A stretch of 64,000 nt of DNA from Pseudomonas sp. GM21. Its GTDB lineage: Bacteria; Pseudomonadota; Gammaproteobacteria; Pseudomonadales; Pseudomonadaceae. Below the pieces are notes generated by a model. That model worked only from the letters and a program-made list of their open reading frames with translations. It had not been told where the DNA came from and did not search any database. The translations under genes and the position numbers were made by a program. This document shows positions 24,847-34,040 of this stretch, piece by piece (positions within the stretch are counted from its first letter, which is position 1; each line of letters begins with the position of its first letter). The stretch lies in contig NZ_AKJS01000005.1 of the NCBI RefSeq assembly GCF_000282215.1, positions 1-64,000 of the forward strand, written 5' to 3'.

Positions 24847-25572
24847 TCAGCGTACCGAGCGCAGGGAGCTGTTGACCCGTGGCAGCACGCGGCCCATGAC
24901 CTCGGCGATGTAGCTCAGGAACAGAGTGCCGACCGAGCTTTTGTAGTGCTGCGGATCACGGCTGGCGATGGCAAGGATGCCGTGAATGCCTTGGTGACTG
25001 ATCGCGACGACAGCGGTGGAGCCGATCTGCTTGCGCTGTTCTTCGCCGAACAGGAAATCCAGTTCGTGTTCACGCAGGCTGCCGCTGACGCTTTTGTCTT
25101 CCGTCAGCAAGCCGCCGATGGCCGTTTGCGCCTCGGCGTGAGTGACCCAGCGGCCCACCGGCATCGGGTTGTCACCCAGCAGGATCAGACTGACAAAGGG
25201 CACCTGGAAGTCCTGGCGCAAGCTGTCTTCGACACTGATCACTACATCTTCCAGGCTGGTGGCGTCCATCAGCGCGAGAATCAGGCGGCGGGTTTTATCG
25301 AAGAGGCGGTCGTTGTCGCGGGCCACGTCCATCAAGTGCGAGAGACGATGACGCAGCTCGATATTGCGGTCGCGCAGGATGGTCATCTGGCGTTCGACCA
25401 AGGACACGGTGTCACCGCGCCGGTGCGGAATGCGCATGGCCGGGAGCAGTTCTTCGTGTTCGACGAAGAAATCCGGATGAGCCTCCAGGTACGCGGCAAT
25501 CGCCGCCGCCTCAAGGCTTTCGCTAGGGGCTTCGTCGGTGTGCAGGGCGGGAGCCTGGGGCTTATCGGTCAT
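24847..25572 (-). CDS. DUF484 (GAF-like) family protein
   Basis: A 241-residue protein of the DUF484/YigA family, with a GAF-like fold predicted for the second half and an amphipathic helix near residues 70-110. It sits 2 bp before xerC and 13 bp after dapF, as in many gammaproteobacteria. No catalytic motif is visible and the function is unknown; some relation to XerC action is suggested only by synteny. Confidence 0.88.
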   Translation of the reverse strand: MTDKPQAPALHTDEAPSESLEAAAIAAYLEAHPDFFVEHEELLPAMRIPHRRGDTVSLVERQMTILRDRNIELRHRLSHLMDVARDNDRLFDKTRRLILALMDATSLEDVVISVEDSLRQDFQVPFVSLILLGDNPMPVGRWVTHAEAQTAIGGLLTEDKSVSGSLREHELDFLFGEEQRKQIGSTAVVAISHQGIHGILAIASRDPQHYKSSVGTLFLSYIAEVMGRVLPRVNSSLRSVR

Positions 25573-25585
25573 GGATTTCGCTCAC

Positions 25586-26416
25586 TCAAAGACGCACTTG
25601 TCCTTCATATACGCGTACTGCCGGGCCAGTCATCATGACCGGTTGGCCAGGGCCTGCCCACTCAATGGACAAGCGCCCGCCAGGCAGGTCGATCAATAGC
25701 GGCGAATCCATCCACCCCTGGCTGATCGCGGCCACTGCGGCTGCGCAGGCGCCGGTTCCGCAGGCCTGGGTTTCCCCGGCACCACGTTCCCAGACGCGCA
25801 ACTGCGCACGACTGCGGTCGATGACCTGAAGAAAACCGACATTGACCCGCGCCGGGAAGCGCGGGTGGTGTTCGATTTTCGGACCCAGTTCATGCACCGG
25901 TGCATTGTTGATGTCGCTGACCCGCAGCACGGCATGGGGGTTGCCCATGGACACAGCAGCCAGTTCGACCGACGTGCCATCGACGTCAACCGGATAGCTC
26001 AGGGCCTGTTCCGGGGCCACAAACGGAATGTCGGCCGGCACCAGGCGCGGCGCACCCATGTTGACACTGATCTGGCCATCGCTACGCACATCGAGCTCGA
26101 TGATGCCGCTTTTGGTTTCGACGCGAATCTGCCGTTTTGCGGTCAGGCGCTTGTCGAGCACGAAGCGGGCGAAACAGCGCGCACCGTTGCCGCACTGTTC
26201 CACTTCGGAGCCGTCGGAGTTGAAGATCCGATAACGGAAATCCACGTCCGGGTTGCTCGGCGCTTCGACGATCAGCAACTGATCGAAACCGATACCGGTG
26301 TGCCGGTCGCCCCATTGCTTGGCGTGCTTGGGCAGAATATGCGCGTGCTGGCTGACCAGGTCGAGGACCATGAAGTCATTGCCCAAGCCGTGCATCTTGG
26401 TAAAACGCAGCAGCAT
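25586..26416 (-). CDS. dapF: Diaminopimelate epimerase
   Basis: A 276-residue enzyme interconverting LL- and meso-diaminopimelate for lysine and peptidoglycan. The two catalytic cysteines are Cys75 (QCGNGARC) and Cys219 (ACGTGAC), acting as the base and acid pair. The ATG at 26416 ([10 protein letters not shown]) matches family N-termini; an earlier in-frame start would overlap lysA. It lies 4 bp after lysA, whose product uses meso-diaminopimelate. Confidence 0.96.
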   Translation of the reverse strand: MLLRFTKMHGLGNDFMVLDLVSQHAHILPKHAKQWGDRHTGIGFDQLLIVEAPSNPDVDFRYRIFNSDGSEVEQCGNGARCFARFVLDKRLTAKRQIRVETKSGIIELDVRSDGQISVNMGAPRLVPADIPFVAPEQALSYPVDVDGTSVELAAVSMGNPHAVLRVSDINNAPVHELGPKIEHHPRFPARVNVGFLQVIDRSRAQLRVWERGAGETQACGTGACAAAVAAISQGWMDSPLLIDLPGGRLSIEWAGPGQPVMMTGPAVRVYEGQVRL

Positions 26417-26420
26417 GGGG

Positions 26421-27668
26421 TTACTCCGGCAGCAGGCTTTCGCCAGCAAACAACTCGGCTACCGTCTCACGGCGACGCACTTCAACTGCCTGATCACCGT
26501 CCACCAACACTTCAGCGGCGCGGCCGCGGGTGTTGTAGTTGGAACTCATGACAAACCCATAAGCGCCAGCCGAATGCACGGCCAGCAGGTCGCCTTCTTC
26601 CAGGGCCAGCTGACGGTCCTTGGCCAGGAAGTCACCGGTTTCACAGATCGGGCCGACGATGTCGTAGGCACGAGCCGCCGTATCTCGAGGGCGCACAGCG
26701 GTGACGTCCATCCAGGCCTGATACAGCGCCGGGCGGATCAAGTCGTTCATGGCCGCATCGACGATGGCGAAGTCTTTGTGTTCGGTGTGCTTGAGGTACT
26801 CGACCTGCGTCAGCAACACGCCGGCGTTGGCCACGATGAAGCGACCCGGTTCGAACACCAGCGCCAGGTCACGACCGTCGAGACGCTCGCGCACAGCCTT
26901 GATGTAGTCGCCAGCCAGTGGCGGCTCTTCATCGCGGTAGCGCACACCCAAACCACCACCGAGATCGATGTGGCGCAGGTAGATGCCGCAATCGCCGAGG
27001 CGGTCGACCAGGCCCAGCAGGCGGTCGAGGGCATCGATGAACGGCGGCAGGGTGGTCAGTTGCGAACCGATGTGGCAATCGACGCCGAGGATTTCCAGGT
27101 TTGGCAGCTGCGCGGCACGGACGTATACGTCTTCCGCGTCAGCAATGGCGATGCCGAACTTGTTCTCTTTGAGACCGGTGGAAATGTACGGGTGCGTGCC
27201 GGCATCAACGTCCGGGTTCACACGCAGCGAGATCGGCGCGCGAACACCCAGCTCGGCGGCAACCACTTGCAGGCGTTCCAGCTCATCGGTGGATTCGACG
27301 TTGAAGCAGTGCACGCCGACTTCCAGGGCGCGACGCATGTCGTCACGGGTCTTGCCGACACCGGAGAACACGATCTTGTCGGCGCTGCCGCCAGCGGCCA
27401 GAACACGTTCCAGCTCGCCACGGGAGACGATGTCAAAACCAGCGCCCAAACGCGCCAGGACATTCAGCACACCCAGGTTGGAGTTGGCCTTGACCGCAAA
27501 GCAAACCAGATGCGGCATGCCGGCCAGCGCATCGGCGTAAGCCAGGTACTGAGCTTCGATGTGCGCGCGGGAGTAGACGTAGGTCGGTGTGCCGAAACGT
27601 TCGGCAATGGCAGACAAGGCCACACCTTCGGCGAACAGCTCCCCGCCACGGTAATTAAAAGCGTCCAT
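26421..27668 (-). CDS. lysA: Diaminopimelate decarboxylase
   Basis: A 415-residue PLP enzyme making L-lysine from meso-diaminopimelate. The PLP lysine is Lys60 (FAVKANSN), in an alanine-racemase-like barrel, followed by the C-terminal beta domain with the substrate-binding [11 protein letters not shown] and CETGD motifs. It is the second gene of lptM-lysA-dapF, preceded by 9 bp. Confidence 0.96.
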   Translation of the reverse strand: MDAFNYRGGELFAEGVALSAIAERFGTPTYVYSRAHIEAQYLAYADALAGMPHLVCFAVKANSNLGVLNVLARLGAGFDIVSRGELERVLAAGGSADKIVFSGVGKTRDDMRRALEVGVHCFNVESTDELERLQVVAAELGVRAPISLRVNPDVDAGTHPYISTGLKENKFGIAIADAEDVYVRAAQLPNLEILGVDCHIGSQLTTLPPFIDALDRLLGLVDRLGDCGIYLRHIDLGGGLGVRYRDEEPPLAGDYIKAVRERLDGRDLALVFEPGRFIVANAGVLLTQVEYLKHTEHKDFAIVDAAMNDLIRPALYQAWMDVTAVRPRDTAARAYDIVGPICETGDFLAKDRQLALEEGDLLAVHSAGAYGFVMSSNYNTRGRAAEVLVDGDQAVEVRRRETVAELFAGESLLPE

Positions 27669-27677
27669 GGCGTTCCC

Positions 27678-27863
27678 TTATTGGTAGACGTCGTGCTTGT
27701 GTGCTTTGGATGCAGGCTGCTGCTGCGACGACTTGGCCTGCTCGACAGGATCCATGTCTTCATCAGGCAGGTACAGCGGGCCTTTTTGACCGCAGGCCGA
27801 TAACAAGCAGGCAAAAGCGACGAGCGAAGCGAGCGCAGCAAAGGACGAGATCAGGCGCTTCAT
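27678..27863 (-). CDS. lptM: LptM/YifL-type small lipoprotein
   Basis: A 61-residue lipoprotein with lipobox LSAC (Cys24) followed by the hallmark GQKGPLYLP. In E. coli LptM (YifL) assists oxidative maturation of the LptD/E LPS-transport pore. It heads the lysA-dapF-DUF484-xerC-yigB operon and is divergent from cyaY. TATACT on the minus strand (27898-27903) is a plausible -10 box. Confidence 0.88.
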   Translation of the reverse strand: MKRLISSFAALASLVAFACLLSACGQKGPLYLPDEDMDPVEQAKSSQQQPASKAHKHDVYQ

Positions 27864-27994
27864 GGCGAAATCCTTGAAAATGCATTAATTGCGCCGGAGT
27901 ATACCGGCCACCCGACAGCTTGCCTATGCGATGGAGCACCCGTCCGGCGGGGCTTGGCTCTTTGCTGATCAGCCTCGGGCGGAATACTGCAACC

Positions 27995-28088
27995 CCTGTG
28001 GGAGCGAGCCTGCTCGCGATGGCGGAGTGTCAGTCTACAAAGATCTTGAATATGATGGCCTCATCGCGAGCAGGCTCGCTCCCACAGG
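27995..28088. repeat. REP pair with perfect 27-bp inverted arms
   Basis: CCTGTGGGAGCGAGCC... at 27995-28021 and its exact reverse complement at 28062-28088 with a 40-base spacer, in the lptM-cyaY divergent region. Confidence 0.85.
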
Positions 28089-28197
28089 TTTCCAGGTCTG
28101 CAGGAAGGGCCCATGATCGTTATCCTTTGCAATCACCGGGGCTCGCCCGTATCTTGCGGCGCTTGAGCGTGAACAGACACTTTTTGAGGTTGCCGCA

Positions 28198-28530
28198 ATG
28201 AGTTTGACCGAAGCCCGTTTCCACGATCTGGTCGATGCCACCCAGCAGACGCTGGAAGATGTTTTCGACGAGTGTGACCTGGATATCGATCTGGAGAGCT
28301 CGGCCGGTGTGCTAACCGTCAAGTTCGAAAACGGCAGCCAGTTGATTTTCAGTCGTCAGGAGCCGCTGCGTCAGCTGTGGTTGGCGGCTGTGTCTGGCGG
28401 CTTCCACTTCGACTACGACGAAGAGAGCAAGCGCTGGATGTGCGACAAGAGCGATGAGCAACTGGGCGAGATGCTTGAGCGCATCGTCAAGCAGCAAGCT
28501 GACGCCGAACTGGATTTCGAAGGTCTGTGA
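28198..28530 (+). CDS. cyaY: Frataxin homologue CyaY
   Basis: A 110-residue frataxin. The acidic first helix (VFDECDLDIDLES, about 21-33) provides the iron-binding surface, and the beta-sheet carries GSQLIFSRQEP and the conserved Trp in LWLAAVSGG. It modulates the IscS desulfurase and iron supply in Fe-S assembly. It is followed after 4 bp by a DUF1289 gene. Confidence 0.95.
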   Translation: MSLTEARFHDLVDATQQTLEDVFDECDLDIDLESSAGVLTVKFENGSQLIFSRQEPLRQLWLAAVSGGFHFDYDEESKRWMCDKSDEQLGEMLERIVKQQADAELDFEGL

Positions 28531-28534
28531 AATC

Positions 28535-28753
28535 GTGACCCAGCCCGTGCCCGTCCGCGCGCCTAAACCGCCCTACAGCAATGTCAGCCCGGCGGTGCCC
28601 TCGCCGTGCAGCGGTGTGTGCCGGCTGGACGAGCAGAAAGTCTGCCTCGGGTGTTTTCGCCATGTCGAAGACATCCGCGAATGGCGCTCGGCGGATGATG
28701 AGCGGCGGCGCGTTATTTGTGCGCAGGCTGCCAAGCGCAAAACCTGCATCTGA
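28535..28753 (+). CDS. DUF1289 small cysteine-rich protein
   Basis: A 72-residue protein with the DUF1289 pattern PCSGVC-N6-CLGCFR (four cysteines that could bind metal) and a Trp-containing helix EIREW-like (IREW). The proposed start is GTG at 28535, four bases after the cyaY stop, giving a family-typical length; an in-frame ATG at 28454 lies inside cyaY and is unlikely. Function unknown. Confidence 0.8.
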   Translation: MTQPVPVRAPKPPYSNVSPAVPSPCSGVCRLDEQKVCLGCFRHVEDIREWRSADDERRRVICAQAAKRKTCI

Positions 28754-28767
28754 CACCATGCACGACC

Positions 28768-28806
28768 GGCCGACGCAGGCTTCGCCAGCTGCTTCGCCAG
28801 CTGCAA
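28768..28806. repeat. Degenerate repeat unit with a 12-base tandem duplication
   Basis: CTTCGCCAGCTG occurs twice in tandem, and the surrounding CCGACGCAGGCTTCGCCAGC resembles the 38-bp inverted-repeat family at 18227-18264. Probably a decayed copy. Confidence 0.55.
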
Positions 28807-28834
28807 GGTGTGTCTGTCGTCCCTGGCTTGTATA

Positions 28835-28925
28835 TTTATTGAGCTGTGATAGTGTCCAGAAACGCCTCAACCCATCGAGGCTCGTTAAAACCCCGTCTTC
28901 TTCTGGCGGGGTTTTGCTTTTTCTG
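28835..28925 (+). ncRNA. rnk leader: 5' regulatory element with terminator hairpin
   Basis: Upstream of rnk, CCTC-N8-GAGG is followed by a strong hairpin (AAAACCCCG and CGGGGTTTT, 28887-28915) and a T-rich stretch, ending about 28 bases before the start codon. A terminator between promoter and gene indicates attenuation; a Pseudomonas rnk leader element of this type has been described from bioinformatics, mechanism unknown. Confidence 0.6.
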
Positions 28926-28952
28926 TGCAGAAGAAAGGAGTCTGCCTCAATC

Positions 28953-29363
28953 ATGACCGCACCTTCCATCACCCTTACTCGTCTGGACGTACAACGTCTG
29001 GAACGCCTGATCGAAAGCCTGGATGACACGCTGCCGGGCGTTATCGCGCTGCAAACCGAACTCGATCGCGCCGATTCCGTGGTCGGTCACGACGAAGTGC
29101 CTGCCGATGTCGTGACCATGAACTCCCGCGTGCATTGCCGTGAAGAAAGCAGTGGCAAGGACTACCACCTGACGCTGGTTTATCCCAAGGATGCCAACGC
29201 TGACGAAGGCAGGATTTCCATTCTGGCGCCAGTCGGCAGTGCGCTGCTGGGTCTCAAGGTCGGTCAGCACATCGACTGGCCGGCACCGGGCGGCAAGACC
29301 CTCAAGCTGACGTTGCTGGAAGTCGAATCACAACCTGCCCATGGCGGCGACTTCCCGGAATAA
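28953..29363 (+). CDS. rnk: Regulator of nucleoside diphosphate kinase Rnk
   Basis: A 136-residue protein: a short N-terminal helical hairpin and a C-terminal GreA/GreB-like FKBP-fold domain (about 50-130) with VYPKDANADEGRISILAPVGSALLG, typical of Rnk. It binds RNA polymerase and affects nucleotide pools. The ATG at 28953 follows an AGGAG SD. It ends 6 bp from the convergent cyaA stop with no terminator in between. Confidence 0.93.
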   Translation: MTAPSITLTRLDVQRLERLIESLDDTLPGVIALQTELDRADSVVGHDEVPADVVTMNSRVHCREESSGKDYHLTLVYPKDANADEGRISILAPVGSALLGLKVGQHIDWPAPGGKTLKLTLLEVESQPAHGGDFPE

Positions 29364-29369
29364 CGCCCC

Positions 29370-32213
29370 TCAGACCTGTTCGAGCGCCTCGTTTAACGAG
29401 CGCTCCAGGTCGGCCTTGTATCGCAGGTACAGATTGCTGGAACTCTGACTGTCACCGAGCAGGCCCGAGAGGTCCAGGTCGGTGATATAGCAGCGATAGC
29501 GTTCGGTTTCGCGACGCTGCTCAACGATTTCTTGTGCGACCACGCTGAACAGTTGGTCGCCATGTTCCAGCTCCGAAAACTCTCGTTGATTGCAATACAA
29601 CGTCACCTGCACCTTGTCCGGTGCGGCTTTACCGATGATTGCCTGTACGTCGTAGAACGGTTTGTTGACCGGCGTTTGCGGCGCCGGTCGCGCTTCGACT
29701 CGGCGTGCTCGCCCTGGGCCGGACGGCAGCAGTTGGTAGTACAACGTGTCCAGGCTCAAGGGCTGCGCGGCGTCCATTGGCAACAAGGCATCACGCCGGT
29801 ACTGGATCGATTGCAGAAAGCGTTGCAGTGGCACCAACAGACTGTGTTCGTCGTGATAGGGCAAGCGTTGCTGCCACAGCGCATTCAACTCGTCCAGGAC
29901 ATACAGATCGGCCTGATCCTCAAAGATTCTGTAGAACACCTGAATGCACTCGGGCTGGCCCATCGGCAGGATCAGCGCGAGGTCGTGGTCTTCCAGCGCC
30001 ATCGGGTCCAGGTGCAGCGGGCTGTACCCTGTCTGCTCCTTCCCCAGGTAATCGATCAGCGCAGGCAACGTGGCAATGGCGACATGATTAACCTGCCCCG
30101 GCACCAATTCCAGAACGTGATAGTGCTGTTGGACCTGTATCAGGTAGCGGTGATTGAGGTTGCTCAGTAGCAGGTTTTGCGCGGCATCGATCACCTCTTC
30201 TACCCGTCTTGCAATGAACTGCGCACGGTTATGGCAGAAGCAACGCACCCGTAGCCTGGGCTGCTGTGGCCCGCTCGGCAGATTGTTGAGGTAAGCGCAC
30301 AGGCAGTCGAGCAGGGCGTGGGCGCCGTCGAAGCGGCTGACCAGCACTTCGTTCCAGCTGTTGAGTGTGACCTGATCCAGCGTCAGCACCAGGTTTTCGC
30401 GGACCCCGGCATAGCTCAGTGAGTCGGTGCGCTCGGTGGTCATCAGGATGTTCAGGTCGCGATGGTGCTTGAGCGGATCGACGCCGACGTTTACCAGAAT
30501 CAACACCTCGCTCGGTACGCTGGGGCGCAGCAAAGGCTCCTCTGCGACGGTGGACAAGGGCAGGGCGATGCTCTGTTGCAGGCTGCCGAGCAGGTTGAAT
30601 AGTTCGAACTCGCTCAGGTCGCTGGTGCCGGGGTGCAGGGCGAGCCGCGTGCTGCTGTCGATCACGCCATTGCGGTGGCACCAGGTGAGTAATTCGAGCA
30701 GTTGGCGGCTGCGTTTTAGCGGCGCGAAATGCTCCCACTCCTGAGCGGTCAGGCTGCCGTTGTACAAGCCCCATTGGGTTTGCCCCGGCTCTTTCTTGTT
30801 GGGCGCCTGCACCAGCGTCAGCGTGTCTTCGGCCAGGTCCGGGGCGATGCCCGGGTTGATGAACTCGACCTTGTCGGCCTTGCGCTCAAAGGCTGCATAC
30901 AGCCGTCGACCTAACACGTTGAGGTCGCGTTTGTTGATCAGGCTGACGGTGCGTTCAGTGCGGGCGAACTGGGTCAGGAAGCGATAGCTGTGGTTCAGTT
31001 CGTTGACCAAGGCGCGGCGTTCAGCGCTGACCTGGCGCACTTTCCACTGGCTGCGGCTATCGAGCAGCGCCAGTTGTCGCTGATCCCAACCCCATTCCCG
31101 GGCCAAGCGCTCAAGCAATGATCGTTGCCAGCTCTGGGTGCGGCTGTTACCGGTGAGTTTGCGATTGACCTTCAGGTACAGCGCTCGACGCACCAACTCC
31201 AGCCGCTCCGGTTCGCCCTGGGCCTTAAGGTATTCCTCGATACGGCGGTAGACCACTACGTAAGGGTCCAATTCGTCGAGGTCCAGTTGATTGGCGAACA
31301 CGGCTTGCTTGAAACGCAGGCTCAGGCAATGAACCTTCGGGTGTTCGCTGGCGTAGACCTCGGTCAGCAGCAGCTTGAGCGCCGACTTGTAGGGCGACTC
31401 GATGCCCTTGAACAACTGCCAGAGCCCGGCGCCGATGAATTCGCCGGGAGGGATGTAGGCCAGATGCCCCAGGTCCAGGCTTTCGTCGGCGCGGATGAAG
31501 CGTTTGGACAGGAGCGTGTGGGTGTATCGGTCGTACGCTGATTCTTCGTAGACCGGTACCAGCCACCAGATCGGTGTGCGGCCCGCCAGCCAGATGGCGG
31601 TGCGGTAGAACTCGTCCAGCAGCAGGTAGTGCTGGGTAGTGCCGCAGTCTTCGGAACTCAACTGGTTATCGCGCTCACCAAGCACGAAGCGCGTCGGGTC
31701 GATCAGGAAGAAATGCGCCTCGGCACCCTGGCTGGCAGCCCAGACTTCCAGCAGCTGGCACTTTTTACGCAGCTCCGCGAGTTCGCTTTCGTTGAGGTCC
31801 GGCGCATGGCAGACCCAAACGTCCATGTCGCTTTGATCGGCTTGAGCCAGCGTGCCAAGGCTGCCCATCAAGAACAGGCCGTGGATCGGTCGCGGCGGAT
31901 TGCTGCCGTGGCGCGGTTTGTAGGAAAACGAGCGGGTCAGGCGTTGCGCTTCCGCGAGGGCGTTGGCATCCGGCTCGAAGTTCGACAGCCCGGCCGGTGT
32001 GCTGCCGGATACATACCCCGGCAATAACGGGTGATTAACGTGGAAAAACAGCGGTAGCAGCGTCAGTACCGTTTGCTGGCGGGTCGACAAACCTTCCATG
32101 GCCCGGGCCATGCGACCTTCATTGAGCTTTAGAAAGCGTGCGCGCAGTTGACTGAGAACCTTGCGGTCGATTCCCTCGTCCAGATCGGGGCGGATTTCAT
32201 GGGTGCGGGTCAT
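29370..32213 (-). CDS. cyaA: Class I adenylate cyclase
   Basis: A 947-residue enterobacterial-type (class I) adenylate cyclase making cAMP for Vfr/Crp. The N-terminal catalytic domain (about 1-500) contains the nucleotidyltransferase motif GSLGTLAQADQSDMDVWVC (about 117-135, with the two metal-binding Asp in SDMDVW); the C-terminal half is regulatory. Length is normal for pseudomonads. It is transcribed alone. Confidence 0.94.
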   Translation of the reverse strand: MTRTHEIRPDLDEGIDRKVLSQLRARFLKLNEGRMARAMEGLSTRQQTVLTLLPLFFHVNHPLLPGYVSGSTPAGLSNFEPDANALAEAQRLTRSFSYKPRHGSNPPRPIHGLFLMGSLGTLAQADQSDMDVWVCHAPDLNESELAELRKKCQLLEVWAASQGAEAHFFLIDPTRFVLGERDNQLSSEDCGTTQHYLLLDEFYRTAIWLAGRTPIWWLVPVYEESAYDRYTHTLLSKRFIRADESLDLGHLAYIPPGEFIGAGLWQLFKGIESPYKSALKLLLTEVYASEHPKVHCLSLRFKQAVFANQLDLDELDPYVVVYRRIEEYLKAQGEPERLELVRRALYLKVNRKLTGNSRTQSWQRSLLERLAREWGWDQRQLALLDSRSQWKVRQVSAERRALVNELNHSYRFLTQFARTERTVSLINKRDLNVLGRRLYAAFERKADKVEFINPGIAPDLAEDTLTLVQAPNKKEPGQTQWGLYNGSLTAQEWEHFAPLKRSRQLLELLTWCHRNGVIDSSTRLALHPGTSDLSEFELFNLLGSLQQSIALPLSTVAEEPLLRPSVPSEVLILVNVGVDPLKHHRDLNILMTTERTDSLSYAGVRENLVLTLDQVTLNSWNEVLVSRFDGAHALLDCLCAYLNNLPSGPQQPRLRVRCFCHNRAQFIARRVEEVIDAAQNLLLSNLNHRYLIQVQQHYHVLELVPGQVNHVAIATLPALIDYLGKEQTGYSPLHLDPMALEDHDLALILPMGQPECIQVFYRIFEDQADLYVLDELNALWQQRLPYHDEHSLLVPLQRFLQSIQYRRDALLPMDAAQPLSLDTLYYQLLPSGPGRARRVEARPAPQTPVNKPFYDVQAIIGKAAPDKVQVTLYCNQREFSELEHGDQLFSVVAQEIVEQRRETERYRCYITDLDLSGLLGDSQSSSNLYLRYKADLERSLNEALEQV

Positions 32214-32404
32214 GTCAGCTCAAACCGGCTCGCGAGGCTCGGAAGTGGGGTCGGCGGATGGAGGCAGTTTAGCGCCTCGGGCCTGCCACTCTTAAGCTGA
32301 ATTCGTTTTTTGACGTCAGATTTTTATCGCGCGGGTGCGAAGGTCACAGGGTGTGCCCGCGGAAAACCCGGTTGCAGGGGTTCCCGTGGGCGATGTGGTG
32401 ATCT

Positions 32405-32650
32405 TCAGGCTGTTTCTTCGACGCTCAGTATGGTCAGCAGAGTCTGCACATTTTGTGCGGCATCACGCCCCAGGCTGGTCAGGTAACCGCCATCGGGCTG
32501 GTCGATCAGTTCCTTTTCAAACAGGCGTTGGGCGGCGGCAATGGCTTTCGGGGCAGCGGTCTGATGAATTTTCAAACCTTCCTGGGAACTGTCCAGGTTG
32601 AAGAGTGCGAGGATTTCCAGTTCGGCAACCAACTCAGGGGTAAGCGACAT
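32405..32650 (-). CDS. TIGR02647-family small putative DNA-binding protein
   Basis: An 81-residue helical protein (ELVAELEILALFNLDSSQ..., with KIHQTA and a winged-helix-like IDQPDGGYLTSLG turn). It matches the TIGR02647 group found in Pseudomonas and relatives and predicted to bind DNA. Role unknown. Intervals 32214-32404 and 32651-32867 contain no gene I can support. Confidence 0.72.
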   Translation of the reverse strand: MSLTPELVAELEILALFNLDSSQEGLKIHQTAAPKAIAAAQRLFEKELIDQPDGGYLTSLGRDAAQNVQTLLTILSVEETA

Positions 32651-32867
32651 AAGGACTCCAGACTTTCTAGGAATTAGACGACAGCGCCCCTAAGGTGAGC
32701 CCACTTGTGCGGCATGTCCAGTGCCTGCATCAGGGTTTTTTCACCTCGGGAAGCATTCCCCGGCAGTGGTTCGGCAGCGGGGTGCGTTCCAGTGTAGTCA
32801 GGGTCTGGGGGAAGGCAGGAATGATGGGTGACAATTTGTGTTGAAGCCTGTCTCCCATCCATTTTGC

Positions 32868-33152
32868 TTACTTCTTTTCCGGCGGCAATTCGGGTAGCGC
32901 ACGCAGAGCGGTTTCGTACCATTCGGTATTGAACGCGCGGTCTTCTTCGAGGATTGCGTCGATTTCTACCGCTAAAACATGGGCCATCAGGTTGAGGATT
33001 TCTTCACGCTCGTAACCGACCAGCGTGAGCTTGTTGAAGGTCGCCTTGGCGGCTGGCGGGTTGTCGCTTTCGATCTGGTTTTCGATGGCTTCGATCAGGG
33101 TGTTTTCGGCGAACTCTTCTTCGTCGATTTCGATATCAGTTGGCTCGCTCAT
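32868..33152 (-). CDS. Conserved hypothetical acidic helical protein
   Basis: A 94-residue acidic, all-helical protein (about a quarter Glu/Asp). An N-terminal acidic stretch (IEIDEEEFAENTLIE) precedes two helices and a conserved-looking WYETALRALPELP end. A good SD (AGGAG) precedes the ATG. I do not recognise the family; its gene neighbourhood (cyaA, argH) suggests it is core to pseudomonads. Confidence 0.7.
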   Translation of the reverse strand: MSEPTDIEIDEEEFAENTLIEAIENQIESDNPPAAKATFNKLTLVGYEREEILNLMAHVLAVEIDAILEEDRAFNTEWYETALRALPELPPEKK

Positions 33153-33276
33153 GGCAGGCTCCTCAAGTTAAGGCCGCCAGTTTACCTGCATTCAGCGCTG
33201 TGATGCTGCTGGCAAGAAACGCTGGGGCGTTCTATAAACCAGGACTGCCAACCCCGCACGGCCTGGAGGCTTTGTG

Positions 33277-33936
33277 ATGCTTAAGCTTTATGGATTCTCT
33301 GTCAGCAACTACTACAACATGGTGAAACTGGCACTGCTGGAGAAGGGACTGCCGTTCGAAGAAGTGCTGTTTTACCCTGGCCCGAGCCCAGAAGCGCTGG
33401 CCATCAGCCCGCGCGGCAAGGTGCCAGTGCTGGGCGTCGAACAGGGTTTCGTTAATGAAACCGCCATCATTCTTGAGTACATTGAGCAAAGCCAGAAAGG
33501 CACGCCGCTGTTGCCAGGCGACCCTTTCGAGCGTGGCCAGGTGCTGGCGCTGGCCAAGGAAATCGAGCTGTACATAGAGTTGCCGGGACGCATGTGCTAC
33601 GGCGAGGCGTTTTTCGGCACGCCGGTGCCAGAGGCGATCAAGGAGAGGACCAAGTCCGAGTTGCTGCTGGGGTTCGCGTCATTGGCGCGGCACGGCAAGT
33701 TCGCGCCTTATGTCGCGGGCGATAGTCTGAGCATTGCCGATTTGTATTTCCTGTACAGCGTGCCGTTGGCGTGTGCCGTGGGGCAGAAGCTGTTTGGAGT
33801 CGATTTGTTGGCAGAAATGCCGGCGGCCAAAGCGCTGTTGCAGCGGCTTGAGCAGAATCCCCATGTGCAGAAGATTGCGGCGGACAAGGAAGCGGCGATG
33901 CCAGCGTTTATGGCGATGATCGCGTCCAAGAAGTAG
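33277..33936 (+). CDS. Glutathione S-transferase
   Basis: A 219-residue GST: thioredoxin-like N-terminal domain with GFSVSNYYNMVKL (about 6-18, Ser/Asn/Tyr region for glutathione), the cis-Pro KVPVL (about 48-52) and NETAIILEYI (about 60-69); then an all-helical C-terminal domain. ATG at 33277 was chosen because GGAGG stands 7 bases before it; a GTG three bases earlier is too close. Substrate unknown. Confidence 0.87.
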   Translation: MLKLYGFSVSNYYNMVKLALLEKGLPFEEVLFYPGPSPEALAISPRGKVPVLGVEQGFVNETAIILEYIEQSQKGTPLLPGDPFERGQVLALAKEIELYIELPGRMCYGEAFFGTPVPEAIKERTKSELLLGFASLARHGKFAPYVAGDSLSIADLYFLYSVPLACAVGQKLFGVDLLAEMPAAKALLQRLEQNPHVQKIAADKEAAMPAFMAMIASKK

Positions 33937-33961
33937 GTTTTGTAGTGTTCTGTAGTCAGTC

Positions 33962-34035
33962 ATCGCGGGCAAGCCCGCTCCCACAGTGGAAAGTGTTGAA
34001 CACACCGGACCCTGTGGGAGCGGGCTTGCCCGCGA
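33962..34035. repeat. REP pair (inverted) between gst and argH
   Basis: ATCGCGGGCAAGCCCGCTCC at 33962 and the reverse-complement unit at 34012-34035. Lies between convergent gst and argH and may act as terminator or mRNA stabiliser. Confidence 0.8.
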
Positions 34036-34040
34036 AGCTT

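Noticed and set aside
32674..32922. Possible small gene between the TIGR02647 and acidic protein genes
   Set aside because: The reading frame overlaps the downstream gene, lacks an SD and has no protein-like composition.
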